Source: Cristatella mucedo (taxonomy: Eukaryota; Bryozoa; Phylactolaemata; Cristatellidae). Taken from it: 57,500 bases of DNA. Made by a program: the position numbers and the translations under genes. Below are positions 34,480 to 46,822 of this stretch, one piece after another (the first letter of the stretch is position 1; every line of letters starts with the position of its first letter). Location: contig WPIO01000008.1 in the NCBI GenBank assembly GCA_009760855.2, positions 3,100,001-3,157,500 of the forward strand, written 5' to 3'. Below the pieces are notes generated by a model. That model did not search any database. It saw nothing but the letters and a program-made list of their open reading frames with translations, and was not told where the DNA came from.

Positions 34480-35362
34480 GATGTAATTTAATGTAATGTA
34501 TCTACGTCTGCAACTCAACAAAGCCACAAAGACTATGTGGGTGTTACGCAGGAGAGTTTTGTATAGCGCACTATCGGCCTAAGCGTCTTTTGGTTCGCAT
34601 TCGGTAGCCAACAGACTTCGTCTCGCGCAACAAAGAGAAAGTGGGAAGCATAGCAGAGTCAGGAGAGCAGTTGAGGTAGTGAGTAGCATGGAAGTAGCAG
34701 CTCAGGACCGCTGAAAGGATGAGCCATAGTCGGCAGTAGGAGAGTAGCTGTCGTTGCGTAAGAATTGTGGAAGCGAGTTCCACAGTCTAGAACCTGCAGA
34801 GCTAAAGCTTCCGTCGCCAACTGTCTTTAAGCGGAGCAATGGAACAGTTAATCTATTGTCCACACAGGACCTGAGGGCACGAGGAGGCTGAAACTGGTGC
34901 AGCAGTTCAGCTAGGTATGGCGGAGCCAAGCCGTGGTGGGCGTTGGGTCAGCGTAAGAACTTTGCTCTGTATCCGTTGATCAACCGGAAGCCATCCGAGC
35001 TCTTTTAGCAAAGGAGGCACGTGGTCAAACCTCTGAGACTTGAAAACTAGCCTTGCAGCGATATTTGTATTCATTTGCACTGGCCTAGTTGCTTTTTTTT
35101 CGTAGCCCAGCCTAAAAACAATTACAACAATCAAGCCGAGACATAAGTAAGGACCTAGTTAAATTTTTTGCAAGACACCGTGGAAGACACCTCTTTATCT
35201 TAGATAGGGATTGGACGTGATGGCTAGCTGTAGAAGCAGTCTTCTGAATGAAACTTTCAATGTTTAGGTAACTGTCGAAAACGACACCTACATTTCATGC
35301 ACATGGTGATGGTCGCACAACAGCATCACCTATCAGAAAAGCAGAGCCTTCTAATTCAGCCG
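34480..35362 (-). mobile_element. LINE-B 3' end
   Basis: Minus-strand LINE-B C-terminal blocks are recognisable: AARLVFKSQRFDHVPPLLKE, APPYLAELLHQFQPPRALRS, FLRNDSYSPTADYGSS and SVGYRMRTKR. They are followed by a 3' end with GTAGATACATTACATTAAATTACAT. Upstream it stops near 35362, after GDAV-like RT residues, so it is 5'-truncated. A tandem-looking insertion around 35170-35240 interrupts it. Confidence 0.82.
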
Positions 35363-36181
35363 TCAGCCACGCGCTCAGCAATTTTCGCTATTTCGAGACC
35401 GAACGCCGTCCGTTTTCGCGAAAGAGCGCCGCACCAGCGAGCGGCGGAAGCGTTGCTGCCAGGTGCGCGCGCCGCAGCGGGTGCGCGGCAGAGGGCGCGC
35501 GCGCGCCGTCGCACTTTACGACGCTGCTGCTGCCCGCCGAGGAGGCGGCGTCGTGTTTTACGGCCCGCGCCGCCAGTACGCGGCGGCCGCCGCAGCTAGC
35601 GCTCGCGAGCGCCCGCTGCTGCTGCGTCAGGCCGTCTGCGTCAGAAGCCTCTGCGACGGACTTCCGATCGGGCGCTAAGCGAGACGTCTAATGGCTCAGG
35701 TGCACGCCTCCGCAGCCCCTGGCTGCACCAGGCGGCGCTGCGGTCGTTCAGAGGAGCAAACAACGACTGACGCTCGCCCCGCGCAGCCGCCGCTGTCGCA
35801 TTGCGGCCGAGCCGTGCGAGGCGGTCGAAGCACAATGGGCTCTTCACCGGCAGCGCCGCGCCGCGCCGGCCGCGTCCGCTTCTCGGTCAATACGGCCGAG
35901 CGAGCGCAAGGCCGCGGCTGCGGCGGCGGCGGCCTCGAGCGCGGCGCCTCCTTTGTTGCATCGCCGCTGGAGTTTAGCTCTCGGAGCCGACAAAGGGCTC
36001 TACCGTCGACCCATTAGCTGCCGCAGCGGCAGCGCGAGCGCGGCGCAGCGCGAGCGCCACCAAGCGGACGTCGTCGCCATCGCCTTCCGCCGCCGCTGCG
36101 GTCGCCGCCGCCATTCGCGGGGAGAGAAATTGAAGCGCTCAGAGTAGGCAGATAAAGCGAGAGGCAAGCGCGGCCAAGTAC

Positions 36182-36197
36182 CGGCGGCAGCGGCGGC

Positions 36198-36246
<49 letters not shown>

Positions 36247-36262
36247 GCAGCGGCGGCAGTGG
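36182..36262. repeat. GGC trinucleotide repeat
   Basis: (GGC)n with GGTGGC and AGCGGC variants. A second, shorter one lies at 36405-36435. The poly-Ala frames are artefacts. Confidence 0.95.
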
Positions 36263-37030
36263 CAGCGGTGGCGCGCGGGATTGGGGCGAGGCTTGATCGC
36301 GAGCAGACTGCAGCGAAGAAATTGCAGCGAAGAAAGCTCTGCGCGTCAGGGGCCGCCGTCACGTACCGCGGCCGCCCGACGAGAGGATTGGCGCCGCGCG
36401 CGGGAGCGGCGGCGGCGGCGGCGGCAGCGGCGGGGATGATCAGTGGCTCGGAGCGGCCGGCGGCGTTGGGGTCGGTTGAAAAAAAAACGTACAGCTTTAA
36501 CTGCCACCCGCGAGCGACGTCGATGCAGCTCTCGAAAAGGCGGAGTGCACGCTTGTGGGGCGGAAATGGAAGGCTCTCACGCTCCTTGGCAGCGCTCAGC
36601 GACGCATGGATCGCGGCGTCAGAGACGTTACAGGCGTCAGAGCCTAATGGTGATCGCTCGCTTATCCCGAAAGGCATCGTCCGCTTTGACCAGGCTGCAT
36701 CGTCCCAATCGCCGCGTGCAGCTGCTAAGTGCTATGTAAGTGCATCCCGCAAGCCCGTTGCAATACGAATGATTTATATGTGAGTGCAATCCTGTAAACC
36801 GTCAAACGATGTACGCTGAGCGGAAACTGCCATCAAGTGCATCTGAGCACGTTTCTACGAAAAAAGTCTGGGGCGCTTTTCAGGACAATTCGCGGCGTTC
36901 GGCCAACTAAGAAGGAGCGATCGTTTCCCAACGAGGCAGGCGTCTCTCGGCGGAGGAAGACCCCGTCGTCGCGCGCGAGCTCGGGCTTGACCAGACCCCG
37001 AGGTTTTTTTGGGAGCATCGGTGCCCGCAG

Positions 37031-37129
37031 CGCCACCAATGCGCGGGCTCGCGCGGGCCCGCGCATTGGTGGCGGCAGCACGAACGAAGCAGCTCGGAGC
37101 AACGGTCGCGGTGGCTCCGAGCTGCTTCG
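37031..37129. repeat. Two adjacent perfect inverted repeats
   Basis: The first has 18-bp arms (37031-37048 and 37057-37074) and an 8-bp spacer. The second has 16-bp arms (37085-37100 and 37114-37129) and a 13-bp spacer. Both are exact. Confidence 0.95.
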
Positions 37130-37639
37130 CGACCTGCGCGCGGTTGCCCGCCGCCGCCGCCGCCGCTAGAGGGCACTCGCCTATTGCGGCGGTTGAAGCC
37201 TTACGGAGCACTCTGCTACCGCTGCACGAGAAGGCGCGGCGGCGCGGGTGACGCGGGCTTGAAATCGGGCGGAAATCGGTGACAGCAGCTCCGCACCGAA
37301 CGACCTATCGAACTCTTGAACGTACCGCCTTACTGCTCTGCAGTCACTTGCGCGTGCATCGTAAATCGAAACGGTCTCTTGACAGTTTTCAGACCAGGAT
37401 AGTTACATAGGCCAGTTCAGAATTTGGGACGCGGTGATCCGGCCTTGAAATTACTCCAGGAAATTTCTGTGTCATTTTCTGATAGCGAGCTCTCTTTCGA
37501 ATGTGGCACAAATTGGCAAGGCTAAGGGTATCCACTGGAACAGCAGTACCCGCACGTAAGTCTGCCTGGGTCGCTGGTTCTCTGGGGTATTTTAAAATGT
37601 CTTATTTTATTATTACCCTTATTTTGTTAGAGAGTGGCG

Positions 37640-37641
37640 GG

Positions 37642-37677
<36 letters not shown>

Positions 37678-37702
37678 TACATATCACGAATATATATATA
37701 TC

Positions 37703-37747
<45 letters not shown>

Positions 37748-37830
37748 ACGCATGTGTGTGTGTATGTGTGTGTGTGTGTGTGTCTGCGCGTGAGTGTGTG
37801 TGCGCATGCGTGTGTTTGTATATATACAAG
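37640..37830. repeat. TA then TG compound microsatellite
   Basis: (TA)n at about 37643-37745 is followed by (TG)n-rich sequence with TGCGTG and CGCATGCG interruptions. Confidence 0.95.
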
Positions 37831-37859
37831 GGCTTTCTTCGACGTCTAGCCGGTCTTCA

Positions 37860-39310
37860 TTAAATCTAAGCACATTTTCGGCACTCGAAACTCACAGCGA
37901 ACAAACGGAGACCGAGCCACCCGGAGCCACCACAGGCAGTCACTGCAAGCTCAAATAAGGATCCTGCCAACTACTTAAAGTAGAAGCTTCCGTTCAAAAG
38001 ACTTCGCAGCCGAGAGCATTTCGTAAAATAATCGAACAGAATCTCCGGAAGCTAATTAAGCCTACAAGTATTAGCTGATAAAATGAAGACACCAGCGTCA
38101 GTGGAACAAGACATTCTAGTCACGCTAAAGATGCATCTTGATATAATGAAGGAGGTGTGCGACACTTGTGAACACGCCGCATAAGCTACTGAAGTCTAGT
38201 TCTTGCTACTGATGCCTAGATTAGGTTTTTTCCGGAGGAAACCATCGCGATCACGGTCCCGGGTAAAAGCCGACTTCTTCAGCGGACAGCGGATAGTAAA
38301 GCTACTAATTTACTGTACCCTCGTAAAGATCGACGCTTTTAGCGCCTAGCCACATACAAGGTGGCCTAATAAGTGAGCTATCCGTGCTGCCTGCTATCAA
38401 ATGCTGTGTGCGATAAGCGGCCTTTAGGCTCGTCACTTGTTCTTGGTACTTGTGCGGATTCTGAAATTAGCAGCGTCAGCTTTACGAGCCCGTCGCTAGA
38501 TTAGCTGCACATGAGCTTTCATTAAAATATAATAATTCCCGAATAATGACATGAAATGTCTACAACCCCTTCCTTGTGGGGTATACAAAAAAGTGTAAGA
38601 TTTAATTCGCTCTAGTGTCTTTACCCTTGAAAAACAATATCAACTCTCTCATTCATTATTTTTGTCTACAGAAAGAGCACCTTACATGTTGCTTCTATGT
38701 AAATCAGGTCTTTCTATGTCTGATAAATAGTTCAAAATTGATGGTGAGTCTATCACATCAGTGATATCAAATAAATTTATCGTAAGTTTGCAAATGTGGT
38801 TGCATTCTTAATAAAAGTGTGGCTGGTAAGTTGCTAAGGCGCTGAACATGTGCCATTTTCCGTGGTCTACAATTAGCTGAGTATTGTCTGTGACTCAATG
38901 ACTGACAGGTGAGAAAATAACTTAAAGGTTGAAATTGAACTCGGCGAATGTGTGCAATATTTTTGCCATTACGCTGTTCCGAGGAGCTAAATGGTTCAAA
39001 GAATCCAAGCAGTGTCGCAATGGCGGAGAGGAGTGGAGTGGCGCTCAGTTCCTTGATTATTATCTGCCTGCACAGCTCCTTTTTATTGTCCTCAACATTT
39101 GTAGCCACTTTATCGAATTATCTCCACCGAGTTAGTCCGTTAATATGCACTTTCCAATTGCAGAAACTCTGGCGATTAGCATCGACAGTTTTCGGACAGC
39201 AGGGCAGTACATACACGAAATAGTAATAGACGTACGCGGCCAACAGCATAAACCTCGGGAGGCTGTCAGCGAATTGTACCCTGTAAACTGAAGAGTTCTC
39301 AATCGCGCAG
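37860..39310. other. No recognisable feature
   Basis: No frame with recognisable motifs, no mobile element and no clear repeat is seen in this stretch. Confidence 0.4.
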
Positions 39311-39324
39311 GGAAAACAGTGCCA

Positions 39325-39545
39325 TCAGTGCACGCACGCACACGCACGCGCACACACGCACGCACGCGCGCAATCACGCGCACGCGCACGCGCACGCACG
39401 CGCACGCACGCGCACGCACGCGCTCGCGCACGCACGCACGCACGCGCGCAATCACGCGCACGCGCACGCACGCGCACGCACGCGCACGCACGCGCTCGCG
39501 CACGCACGCACGCACGCACGAGCTCACATGCACGCACGCACGGCT
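39325..39545. repeat. GCAC-type repeat with a 78-bp internal duplication
   Basis: Alternating purine-pyrimidine (CGCA)n and (CACG)n carries the landmark CAATCACGCG at 39371 and again near 39449, so a block of about 78 bp is duplicated. Such sequence can adopt Z-DNA. Confidence 0.92.
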
Positions 39546-39664
39546 CAGAACACCCGATGTCGCCCGCTCTTCATCGTTCCAATACGAGGTTTTTTAATTG
39601 CCCATCTCTCTCTTTCTCGTCATGTTTGACGCGCCGTCGTGTCCATAAACCGACTAATGATAAT

Positions 39665-40515
39665 GGTAATAATAATAATGCACTTGATAAAGCGCCCTCA
39701 GAGAACTCAATCTCTTTCTAGGCGCTTTACATTTGCTGCAAAGGGAAATGCAATTGAATGGTAAGTAAAATCATGCTTGAAAAACAAACAAAATGAATAA
39801 TATGGTTAGGGGTGACATGCACAGGGTCAGCATGCAAATGTGGTTAGTGGCAGCATGCACAGTGTCATCACGCATAAGCACATCAAGGACGAATCACAGG
39901 GACCCACTAAATGCTGTCCTAAATAGGTGTGTTTTTAAGTTTCTTTTAAATGTGGTCAGGTCATGGGATGTTCTGACGCAGGTCGGGAGGGAGTTCCAGG
40001 CTTTGGGAACATACGAACTAAATGCACGGTCTCCAAAGGATTTAAGGTTTGTATGAGGTATTTCTAGACTGTTGGATTCCGAAAAGCGGGTGGTACGATG
40101 CTTGGCCTGATGGGGTAGTATATCTGAAAGATAGGCTGGAGCCATAGAATGAAGAGATCTAAAAGTGAGCGACAAAACCTTGAAGTCAATCCGTTGCTTG
40201 ACTGGTAGCCAGTGCAGGTCGGCGAGAAGTGGAGGAATGTGGCAACTGCGACGCTCACGACAAGCCTAGCTGCAGAGTTTTGCACCAGCTGCAATCGCCT
40301 GATCGCGCATGCTGGTAGGCCTGTAAACAGTGAGTTGCAGAAGTCGAGACGGGATGTCACGAATGCATGGACCAACTTGGACGTGGTATCCTTATCTAAA
40401 CAAGCCCTAGTTTTAACAATGTTATGAAGCTAAGAATAGGCAGATTTGACTGAGGAGCTGATGTGGTCGTCTAACGAGAGGTCGCTTTGGAATATGACAC
40501 CTAGATTTCGAGCTA
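39665..40515 (-). mobile_element. LINE-A copy, C-terminal region to 3' tail
   Basis: The minus strand encodes [33 protein letters not shown] and [20 protein letters not shown], with a small deletion after ARLV that breaks the frame. The 3' untranslated region, stem-loop and (TTA)n tail lie at 39665-39780. The 5' end is truncated near 40515, inside the RT ARNLGV block, next to a local GTAAGTAGTAAC duplication. Confidence 0.9.
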
Positions 40516-41384
40516 GTAAGTAGTAACTGGTAAGCGAGACTAGTAAGTAGTAACGTCATCACGAGAGCGACGAACGAGGTCGGGCAATTCAGCTGCGCAG
40601 ACGATGAGCAGCACATCTCCTTCGAAGCCAAGATGTTGTAACTAGGCGCTGTAACTGGACTTGCGATGGCTGACCAACGATCACGTGGCCGCCGTCGCTG
40701 AGCGTCGAGCGCCATTCTTTGCTATTCGCACAGGAGGGGCACGGATTAGCCGCAGCTAACCGCAACGCAAGAGTTGGTCAGCCAAAATGCAGCACGTCGC
40801 TCTGCGGTTCGCAGAAAGAAGAAACGAAGAAAGCGGATGCAAGCTTGACGGAAGTAATCTAGCCACGTGACGCAAGGGCGCCATCTTGTGGCGAGGCGGA
40901 CTTCCCCGCTGTAAATATATACACACATATATATATATATATTTTTTTTTTACGTGTGTGTATGTGGCGGTTGAAAGCAATCATTCAATCACATGATTAG
41001 CATGAGCCTAATAGTGATGTCATTGCGGGGAATAGCCGGAGTTGGCCTTTCGCGGGAGTTGTTCTCAATTCGCAATCGTCACGGTCGAGTTTGGATTGCA
41101 ACCAAGCTTAAGTTCGCTAAAAAAAAAAGATATGCTGCTCACTCTCATCATCGCGAAATGGCCACCACGGCTGCCTATGATGAATAAAAGTGTCTTACAG
41201 CAGGCGGCAAGAGTCAGTGAGGCGGCTGTAGCGGGTAGAACAAATTTAAAAGACTCGGGAAGTTACATAAGAACGCGTAACTCTCATCTCACCAAAGCAG
41301 ACTCCTGAGACAATCGTTTGATCTTTTAAAAGTCCCACATCCATAGTTCCTTACCCAAAAAATCCACCACGAGGCTTTTGTGTA
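40516..41384. other. No recognisable gene; short TA/poly-A tract
   Basis: AGTAGTAA words are repeated at 40515-40550, and a TATATATA-TTTTTTTT tract lies at 40915-40950. No gene is supported. Confidence 0.4.
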
Positions 41385-41765
41385 GGAACCGCTCCCAAAG
41401 CCTGGAACTCACTCCCGACTTGCGTCAGAACATCCCCCGACTTGACCCCATTTAAAAGGAACTTAAAAACACACCTATTTAGGACAGCATTCAGTGGGTC
41501 CCTGTGATTCGTCCTTGATTTGCTTATGCTTGCTGACACTGTGCATGCTGCCACTAACCACATTTGCATGCTGACCCTGTGCATGTCACCCCTAACCATG
41601 TTATTCATGTTGTTTATCAAGTATGATATTACTCACCATTCAATTGCATTTCCCTTTGCAGCAAATGTAAAGCGCCTAGAAAGAGATTGAGTTCTCTGGG
41701 GGCGCTTTATCAAGTGCATTATTATTATTATTGTTATTGTTATTATTATTATTATTATATTAATG
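41385..41765 (+). mobile_element. LINE-A 3' end
   Basis: Starting near AAAGCCTGGAACTCACTCCC (the PKAWNSLP block), this runs through the 3' untranslated region to the stem-loop (AAAGCGCCTAGAAAGAGATT) and an interrupted (TTA)n tail at 41720-41760. It is 5'-truncated. Confidence 0.9.
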
Positions 41766-42413
41766 AAGCCATAGGCGAAAAGAAGAGTTTGCAGACTGAC
41801 TTTGCTTCAGATTTCTGGCTGTTCAGTTCGCTTGGTAGCCCTCAGAAACTTAGCGCGCGGGCATTGCGAATGGTGCAGCCGATAGAAAACCGCTTGATCA
41901 CACCTGAAATTGGCAATCTTGTGACTAAATGTAAATGATTTCGAAGGTAAGCATGTCAAGAAGTGGAGATAATTCCTGGTGGAGGTGTCTTGCATTGCAA
42001 GGTCGTTTATGAGCAGCATTCTGACCGAATAAAACGCATCTACCGTGGCTTAGAATACATACGGCCTGCCTTGAACAGGTTTGGTCGAGGAATGGTGGGT
42101 CATTATCTATGTAGCTTGTATGCACCTGATGTGGGGTTTTTACCCGACTATGCACTTCCATTTCCAAATGACTTCCGGCAGATTTGAAATCTAGCCTAGC
42201 GGTCTGGCTATAGCTAAACATATGCATCTCATTGGGCATCGAACAAACCAAAACTCTCAGATCCTTGAAGTTTCTTTAATCAATTGGTCAATGATTGTGA
42301 GCCTTGACTGATTATACATGTTAACGTCAAAATAAAAGACATTTTGATTTCATTCCATTTCTACAACGATCGATCGGAGAACCTAGAGTGGCCATGAAAA
42401 AGAGCCGACACCT

Positions 42414-42414
<1 letters not shown>
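41766..42414. other. No recognisable feature
   Basis: No frame here shows a recognisable motif. The sequence ends at a large TA/TG repeat. Confidence 0.4.
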
Positions 42415-42416
<2 letters not shown>

Positions 42417-42454
<38 letters not shown>

Positions 42455-42520
42455 CGTGCGTGTGCGTATGTGTGTGTGTGTGTGTGTGTGCATGCGTGCG
42501 TGTATATATATGTATATATG

Positions 42521-42582
<62 letters not shown>

Positions 42583-42589
42583 CGTGTGC

Positions 42590-42624
<35 letters not shown>

Positions 42625-42631
42625 CGTGTGC

Positions 42632-42666
<35 letters not shown>

Positions 42667-42726
42667 CGTGTGCGTATGTGTGTGTGTGTGTGTATGCATG
42701 CGTGCGTGTATATATACGTATATATG

Positions 42727-42821
<95 letters not shown>

Positions 42822-42839
42822 CTGCTTGTGTGCTTGTCT

Positions 42840-42888
<49 letters not shown>

Positions 42889-42890
42889 TT
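42417..42890. repeat. TA/TG compound microsatellite with higher-order units
   Basis: About 475 bp. GTGCGTGCGTGTGCGTATG followed by (TG)n recurs at about 42450, 42577, 42618 and 42660, and the TATATATGTATATATG block occurs at 42505 and 42710, showing stepwise duplication. It ends with (TG)n to 42885, broken once at 42820-42845. Confidence 0.96.
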
Positions 42891-42899
42891 TAGCCGGCT

Positions 42900-43724
42900 A
42901 TGCAGCTGGCTTGCTGTGGGAATGCACAACTGACTGTTGCTTGGCTACAACTCACCGCGAAGGGCGAGCGCCTTACGGCAGGGCTGGGACCAAATTTTAG
43001 CAGTCATTAGAATTCAGTAGTCTGGACTGCAGTATCCCGCTAAATTTATCCTATCGAAAAGAGTACAGTTAGCAAGCAAATGTAAGTAACATATACTCAA
43101 GTAAATGAGAACCTACGAAGGATATTTAGGAGAATTAGTTCTCTTTAGACGTAATTTTCTATCATTTTAATGGTTCATCAACTTCATTGCTCCCATCATA
43201 ATATGTGCAATTGCATGCGAAGCTGTTCGTCAGACATGTATTGGCCCACTTTTTTCAATGTCTAGATTGTGACAGAGGCACTCACTTTTAATCGTTCTTT
43301 CAAAATGGCATCACTAGTAATAGCAACAGTACCAGCAAGAACTAAAGGAGATTTTGCATAGAATGAGAGCAATGGTTGGTCATTTCGCAGCAATTCTGTG
43401 CCGCCCAGACCCTTGGCTGATCTCGTGACTCTTGACTGAGCGTAACTGATTGCTTTTTAATTTGCAACCTGCAAGTTATAGAGAAGTTTTGGATGCGATT
43501 TAAATACATTTCTATAAATAGTATAGCGAAAACTTTGGTTTTCTCCTGCGTCATACATTACAGCGAATGCTTATAATCAGACCTGCTGAAATAATCGAAT
43601 TTCGTTTTTTTCTTTCAAGACAGCCATGACCTCAAGGCCATGTGGATCATGTCCCCATTTAATGCTGCTCTCTTGGAATTAATTCAGCATCAGATTACTT
43701 AGAAATAACTTAAATTCGTAGGCT
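42900..43724. other. No recognisable feature
   Basis: AT-rich ordinary sequence with no supported gene or repeat. Confidence 0.4.
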
Positions 43725-43733
43725 ATAACTTTG

Positions 43734-43770
<37 letters not shown>

Positions 43771-43798
43771 CTGTGTGTGTGTGTGTGTGTGTATACAA
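43725..43798. repeat. TA then TG microsatellite
   Basis: (AT)n at 43733-43770 is followed by (TG)n to 43792. Confidence 0.93.
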
Positions 43799-44984
43799 TT
43801 TAATTGTGCTCTCTGCATTCATGGATTTGCTTAAAAAAAGTCGGGTTGGGTCCACAGTAGAACCAGAGGAGGCTAAAGGCACAAATGCTGGCGGATGAAA
43901 TTTAGGATGGCGAAATGGAGGCGGGAGACTAACGCAAGCTTCTAGCTTCAAAGCAGCTGAAGCCACAGATGATTTTCTGGCTATCGTCAGACAGGACCGT
44001 TGGACGACAGCTGCATGTCTAGTCTCTTTCGCAGGCAAGGGTCGATCAAGCCGGTCCTCTGGTCTAATCTAAACTAATCGTATATGCATGGTAATCTATG
44101 CTAATTATATATATATATATACACATGTTTATGCTAATTTATGCTAATTATACGCTGGTCAAGGACTTTTTTTATGGAAACCAATGAGCTTAGCGTCTCT
44201 CTTCAAGCAACGCTTGAGCGCCGCAGACGGCGCTAATAAGGAAGATGTCAAATGAAAACGAAAGAAGGAAAACATCAGAAGTATGCGAACCACAATATCG
44301 CTCGCTGTTAATGACCTTTGACACTAACCCTACGGGTCTGAAAATGCCCGTGCGTGCGTAGGTTCGTTTCGACTCAACGAAGCCGTGTATGCTTCGCCGG
44401 AATTTCCTATGGCGAACACAGAAAGCTCAAGCGGCTTTCGCTACGCCTACTCGCTGGAGCCTATAGGGCTTCATCTTACTTAACGACGAGGGTGCGAGAA
44501 GGTCGGGGTCAAGGTAACAGCCAAGAAAGTAGGCAAGATACGATTGTCGTAGGGCAAAATTTGGCGGTAGGAAAAAATTATCTTCACTGTGCCACAATTG
44601 TGGGGATGCGACTCACAGTTTAGGACACTCAGAGCGAAAGCTTCTGTCATCAAGACTCTTGAAGGAAAAGAGTGGGATGGCTAATACGTTGAATGCGTGA
44701 CGGCTGCAGTGCTGAACGTGACGTAATGGCGGCACGCGGTAACGGCTAAAGTGCCGGGTAGCGCAGCTGTTCAGCGAGTTCGGAGGAGCTAAGCCGCTGC
44801 GGGGAAACCTGTGGTCTAGACTAGCAATATTTCCGTTTGCGTCCGCTGAACTAGCGAGAGCATGCTTAGCACACGTAGCGGCAAAGTCTACGCGTGTCTG
44901 AATTCACGGATTCAAAGACCGTATTTAGCTCTCCGTGTGCAGAGGCCAAGTAGCCCTAGCTTTTGTGGTTGATATTAGAGCGGA

Positions 44985-44986
44985 GC

Positions 44987-45025
<39 letters not shown>

Positions 45026-45136
45026 GGGGAGAGAGAGATAGAGCCGGAGAGAGAGAGAGAGCTGGAGAGAGAGAGCCGGAGAGAGAGAGAGAGCTGGAGA
45101 GAGAGAGCCGGAGAGAGAGAGAGAGGCGGAGAGAGA

Positions 45137-45183
<47 letters not shown>

Positions 45184-45232
45184 GGAGAGAGAGAGAGAGG
45201 GAGAGAGAGAGGGAGAGAGAGAGGGGGGCTTT
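44985..45232. repeat. GA-rich minisatellite with GAGCCGGAGA/GAGCTGGAGA units
   Basis: (GA)n is regularly broken by GCCGGAGA and GCTGGAGA, giving a higher-order unit of roughly 30-35 bp over 45030-45130. It is followed by (GAGAGGGA) units. Confidence 0.95.
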
Positions 45233-45641
45233 CAGCAAGCCATTCCCTCCCCAGCTGCCTAGTCTCCAATCTGCATCAGGGTAGGAAATGGCGGCTGGCT
45301 GCTGCTGTGGCGGCGGCGGCCGTCTTTCGAACGAGAATGTTACTAGCATCCACGGCTGACGCACAGCAAGACACCCAGATCAAAGCGAGCGAGAGCGCGA
45401 CAGCGGTTCGACTACTTCGCCTCCATTGTTAGAGTGCCGAGCCACCGATTGCCGCAGTGCGTGCGCTCAGAATATCCTGCTAGGCTACAGCTGGCCTTTA
45501 TGTATAACGATCGCCCATTTGATTTGAAGAAACTATACGCGGATACTGAACGAAATGTTTTCACAGTGGTAGCGTGCAGCGATTATAAATCACCGTCGCT
45601 GACTGTGAGCGGGCTCGAGCGCTGGTTTCGCTCCCGTAGCC

Positions 45642-45677
<36 letters not shown>

Positions 45678-46650
45678 AGCGTCGAAGCGACGGCCTTGGG
45701 TCGTGCGTGCAGAAGTTATCTCCCCTCGAGTGGTGCTACTCAGACGAATAGCGAGCGGCTAGGTATGTATGGATGCAAATGGACCTGGCGCGAAGCTACG
45801 AAGGGCGCCGATCGGCTAGCTAAGGAACCGACCGCCGGCGGCGGCGGAGGCACGCCGTCGCGCGGACCGGATGCCGCAAGGACAGGCACGATTCTACCGG
45901 ATGTGACGATCGCGTGCTTCTATTTTAGGCCGTCGCTTCTCTTCCTCATCTCTCGACAAACATTCGTACCGTTGACAGCAAAAGAAGAGCTGCAGCTGCA
46001 GTTCCAGCACGGTTTGAGGCAGCCACTCATTCATTTACCCTGAGAACTTTGACGGCTAAATATTTTCTATGCGGTGAGCCCTCTTCAACCGTGCAATGCA
46101 TCCCCTTTCGCAAAGCTTGAACAGCGGTTTTTTCAAGAAACGAATTTGTCTACCCTGCTCTTGATTTGAACACTTTCGCACAAGCCGTTCTACATCGGCG
46201 ATCCGGTGACAGGCGTTTACTCGTATCTCGCGCTGCATCGGCTGCCGTCTACCAGCTATAGAATCCTCAGTTTTTCTTTTGCTTTGTCGGGTAAATTTGC
46301 AGAGATGGCGGTTATTTATTCACCACCACCCTTGAAGTCGCATCTCGCCACGCACACAACTATTTCTGTCGGTCTGAGATATATCTGCGTATAGCGCCTG
46401 ATCAGCGAAACGAGTCACGAGGACGGTTTGCATGCCGACCGTGAAGACGCAAGAGAGAGCGCTGGCCAACGCGGCAGCCGGACCATCGAACGGCAGCTTG
46501 AAAGCAGAGGCGGAGCGTGTCGTCGGTCACGCGACGTGTCGGTGCCGCCGAGCGTCCTCTGCGAGTTAGGGGTGCGGGGTTAAGGAGCTCGCTCTTCGCG
46601 ATGCCGGTCACGTGGGATCTAGTCCGCCGGCGGGAGATAAATAAATAAAT
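45233..46650. other. No supported gene; GGC run
   Basis: (GGC)n lies at 45641-45678. Open frames of up to about 115 codons show no domain. A possible tRNA-like SINE head is at 46585-46625 (GGTCACGTGGGATCTAGTCC), followed by TAAATAAATAAA. Confidence 0.4.
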
Positions 46651-46654
46651 CCCA

Positions 46655-46822
46655 GCTGCTTAAGCAGCCTCTTTTTGTATAGCGACAGAAGAGCCTTTAT
46701 GGCTATCACCACCGCTTGAAGTGGCGATTAAGGATCGCCCACCACAGGAATCGAACCCACGACCTCGGGACCGAGGTCGTGAAAGCAACCGCCTTACCTA
46801 GTGTGCCATCACGGCTCACCGA
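46655..46822 (-). mobile_element. SINE-B, tRNA-derived
   Basis: The minus strand reads GAGCCGTGATGGCACACTAG, then a perfect B-box GGTTCGATTCC (plus 46747-46757), then GGGCGATCCTTAATCGCC and a body ending near AAAAGAGGCT. An 11-bp perfect inverted repeat, CACGACCTCGG/CCGAGGTCGTG, sits before the B-box. The acceptor ends do not pair, so this is not a functional tRNA. Confidence 0.8.

Larger units (their letters stand above)
35400..37260. other. CpG-rich block without a supported gene
   Basis: This is a very GC-rich stretch. Frames on both strands are Arg/Ala-rich and mirror composition. A promoter or CpG island is possible but no start site is evident. Confidence 0.4.

Noticed and set aside
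36000-36783. Poly-Ala proteins of about 200 residues
   Set aside because: They are produced by a GGC repeat, with open frames on both strands at the same place.
42388-43000. Cys/Val and Thr/His repeat proteins (also at 12.4, 37.7 and 39.3 kb)
   Set aside because: They are translations of TG/CA microsatellites with no unique flanking domain.
46731-46822. A functional tRNA gene
   Set aside because: B box is good, but the acceptor arms do not pair and the same body recurs at 48.8 and 55.8 kb; it is a SINE.
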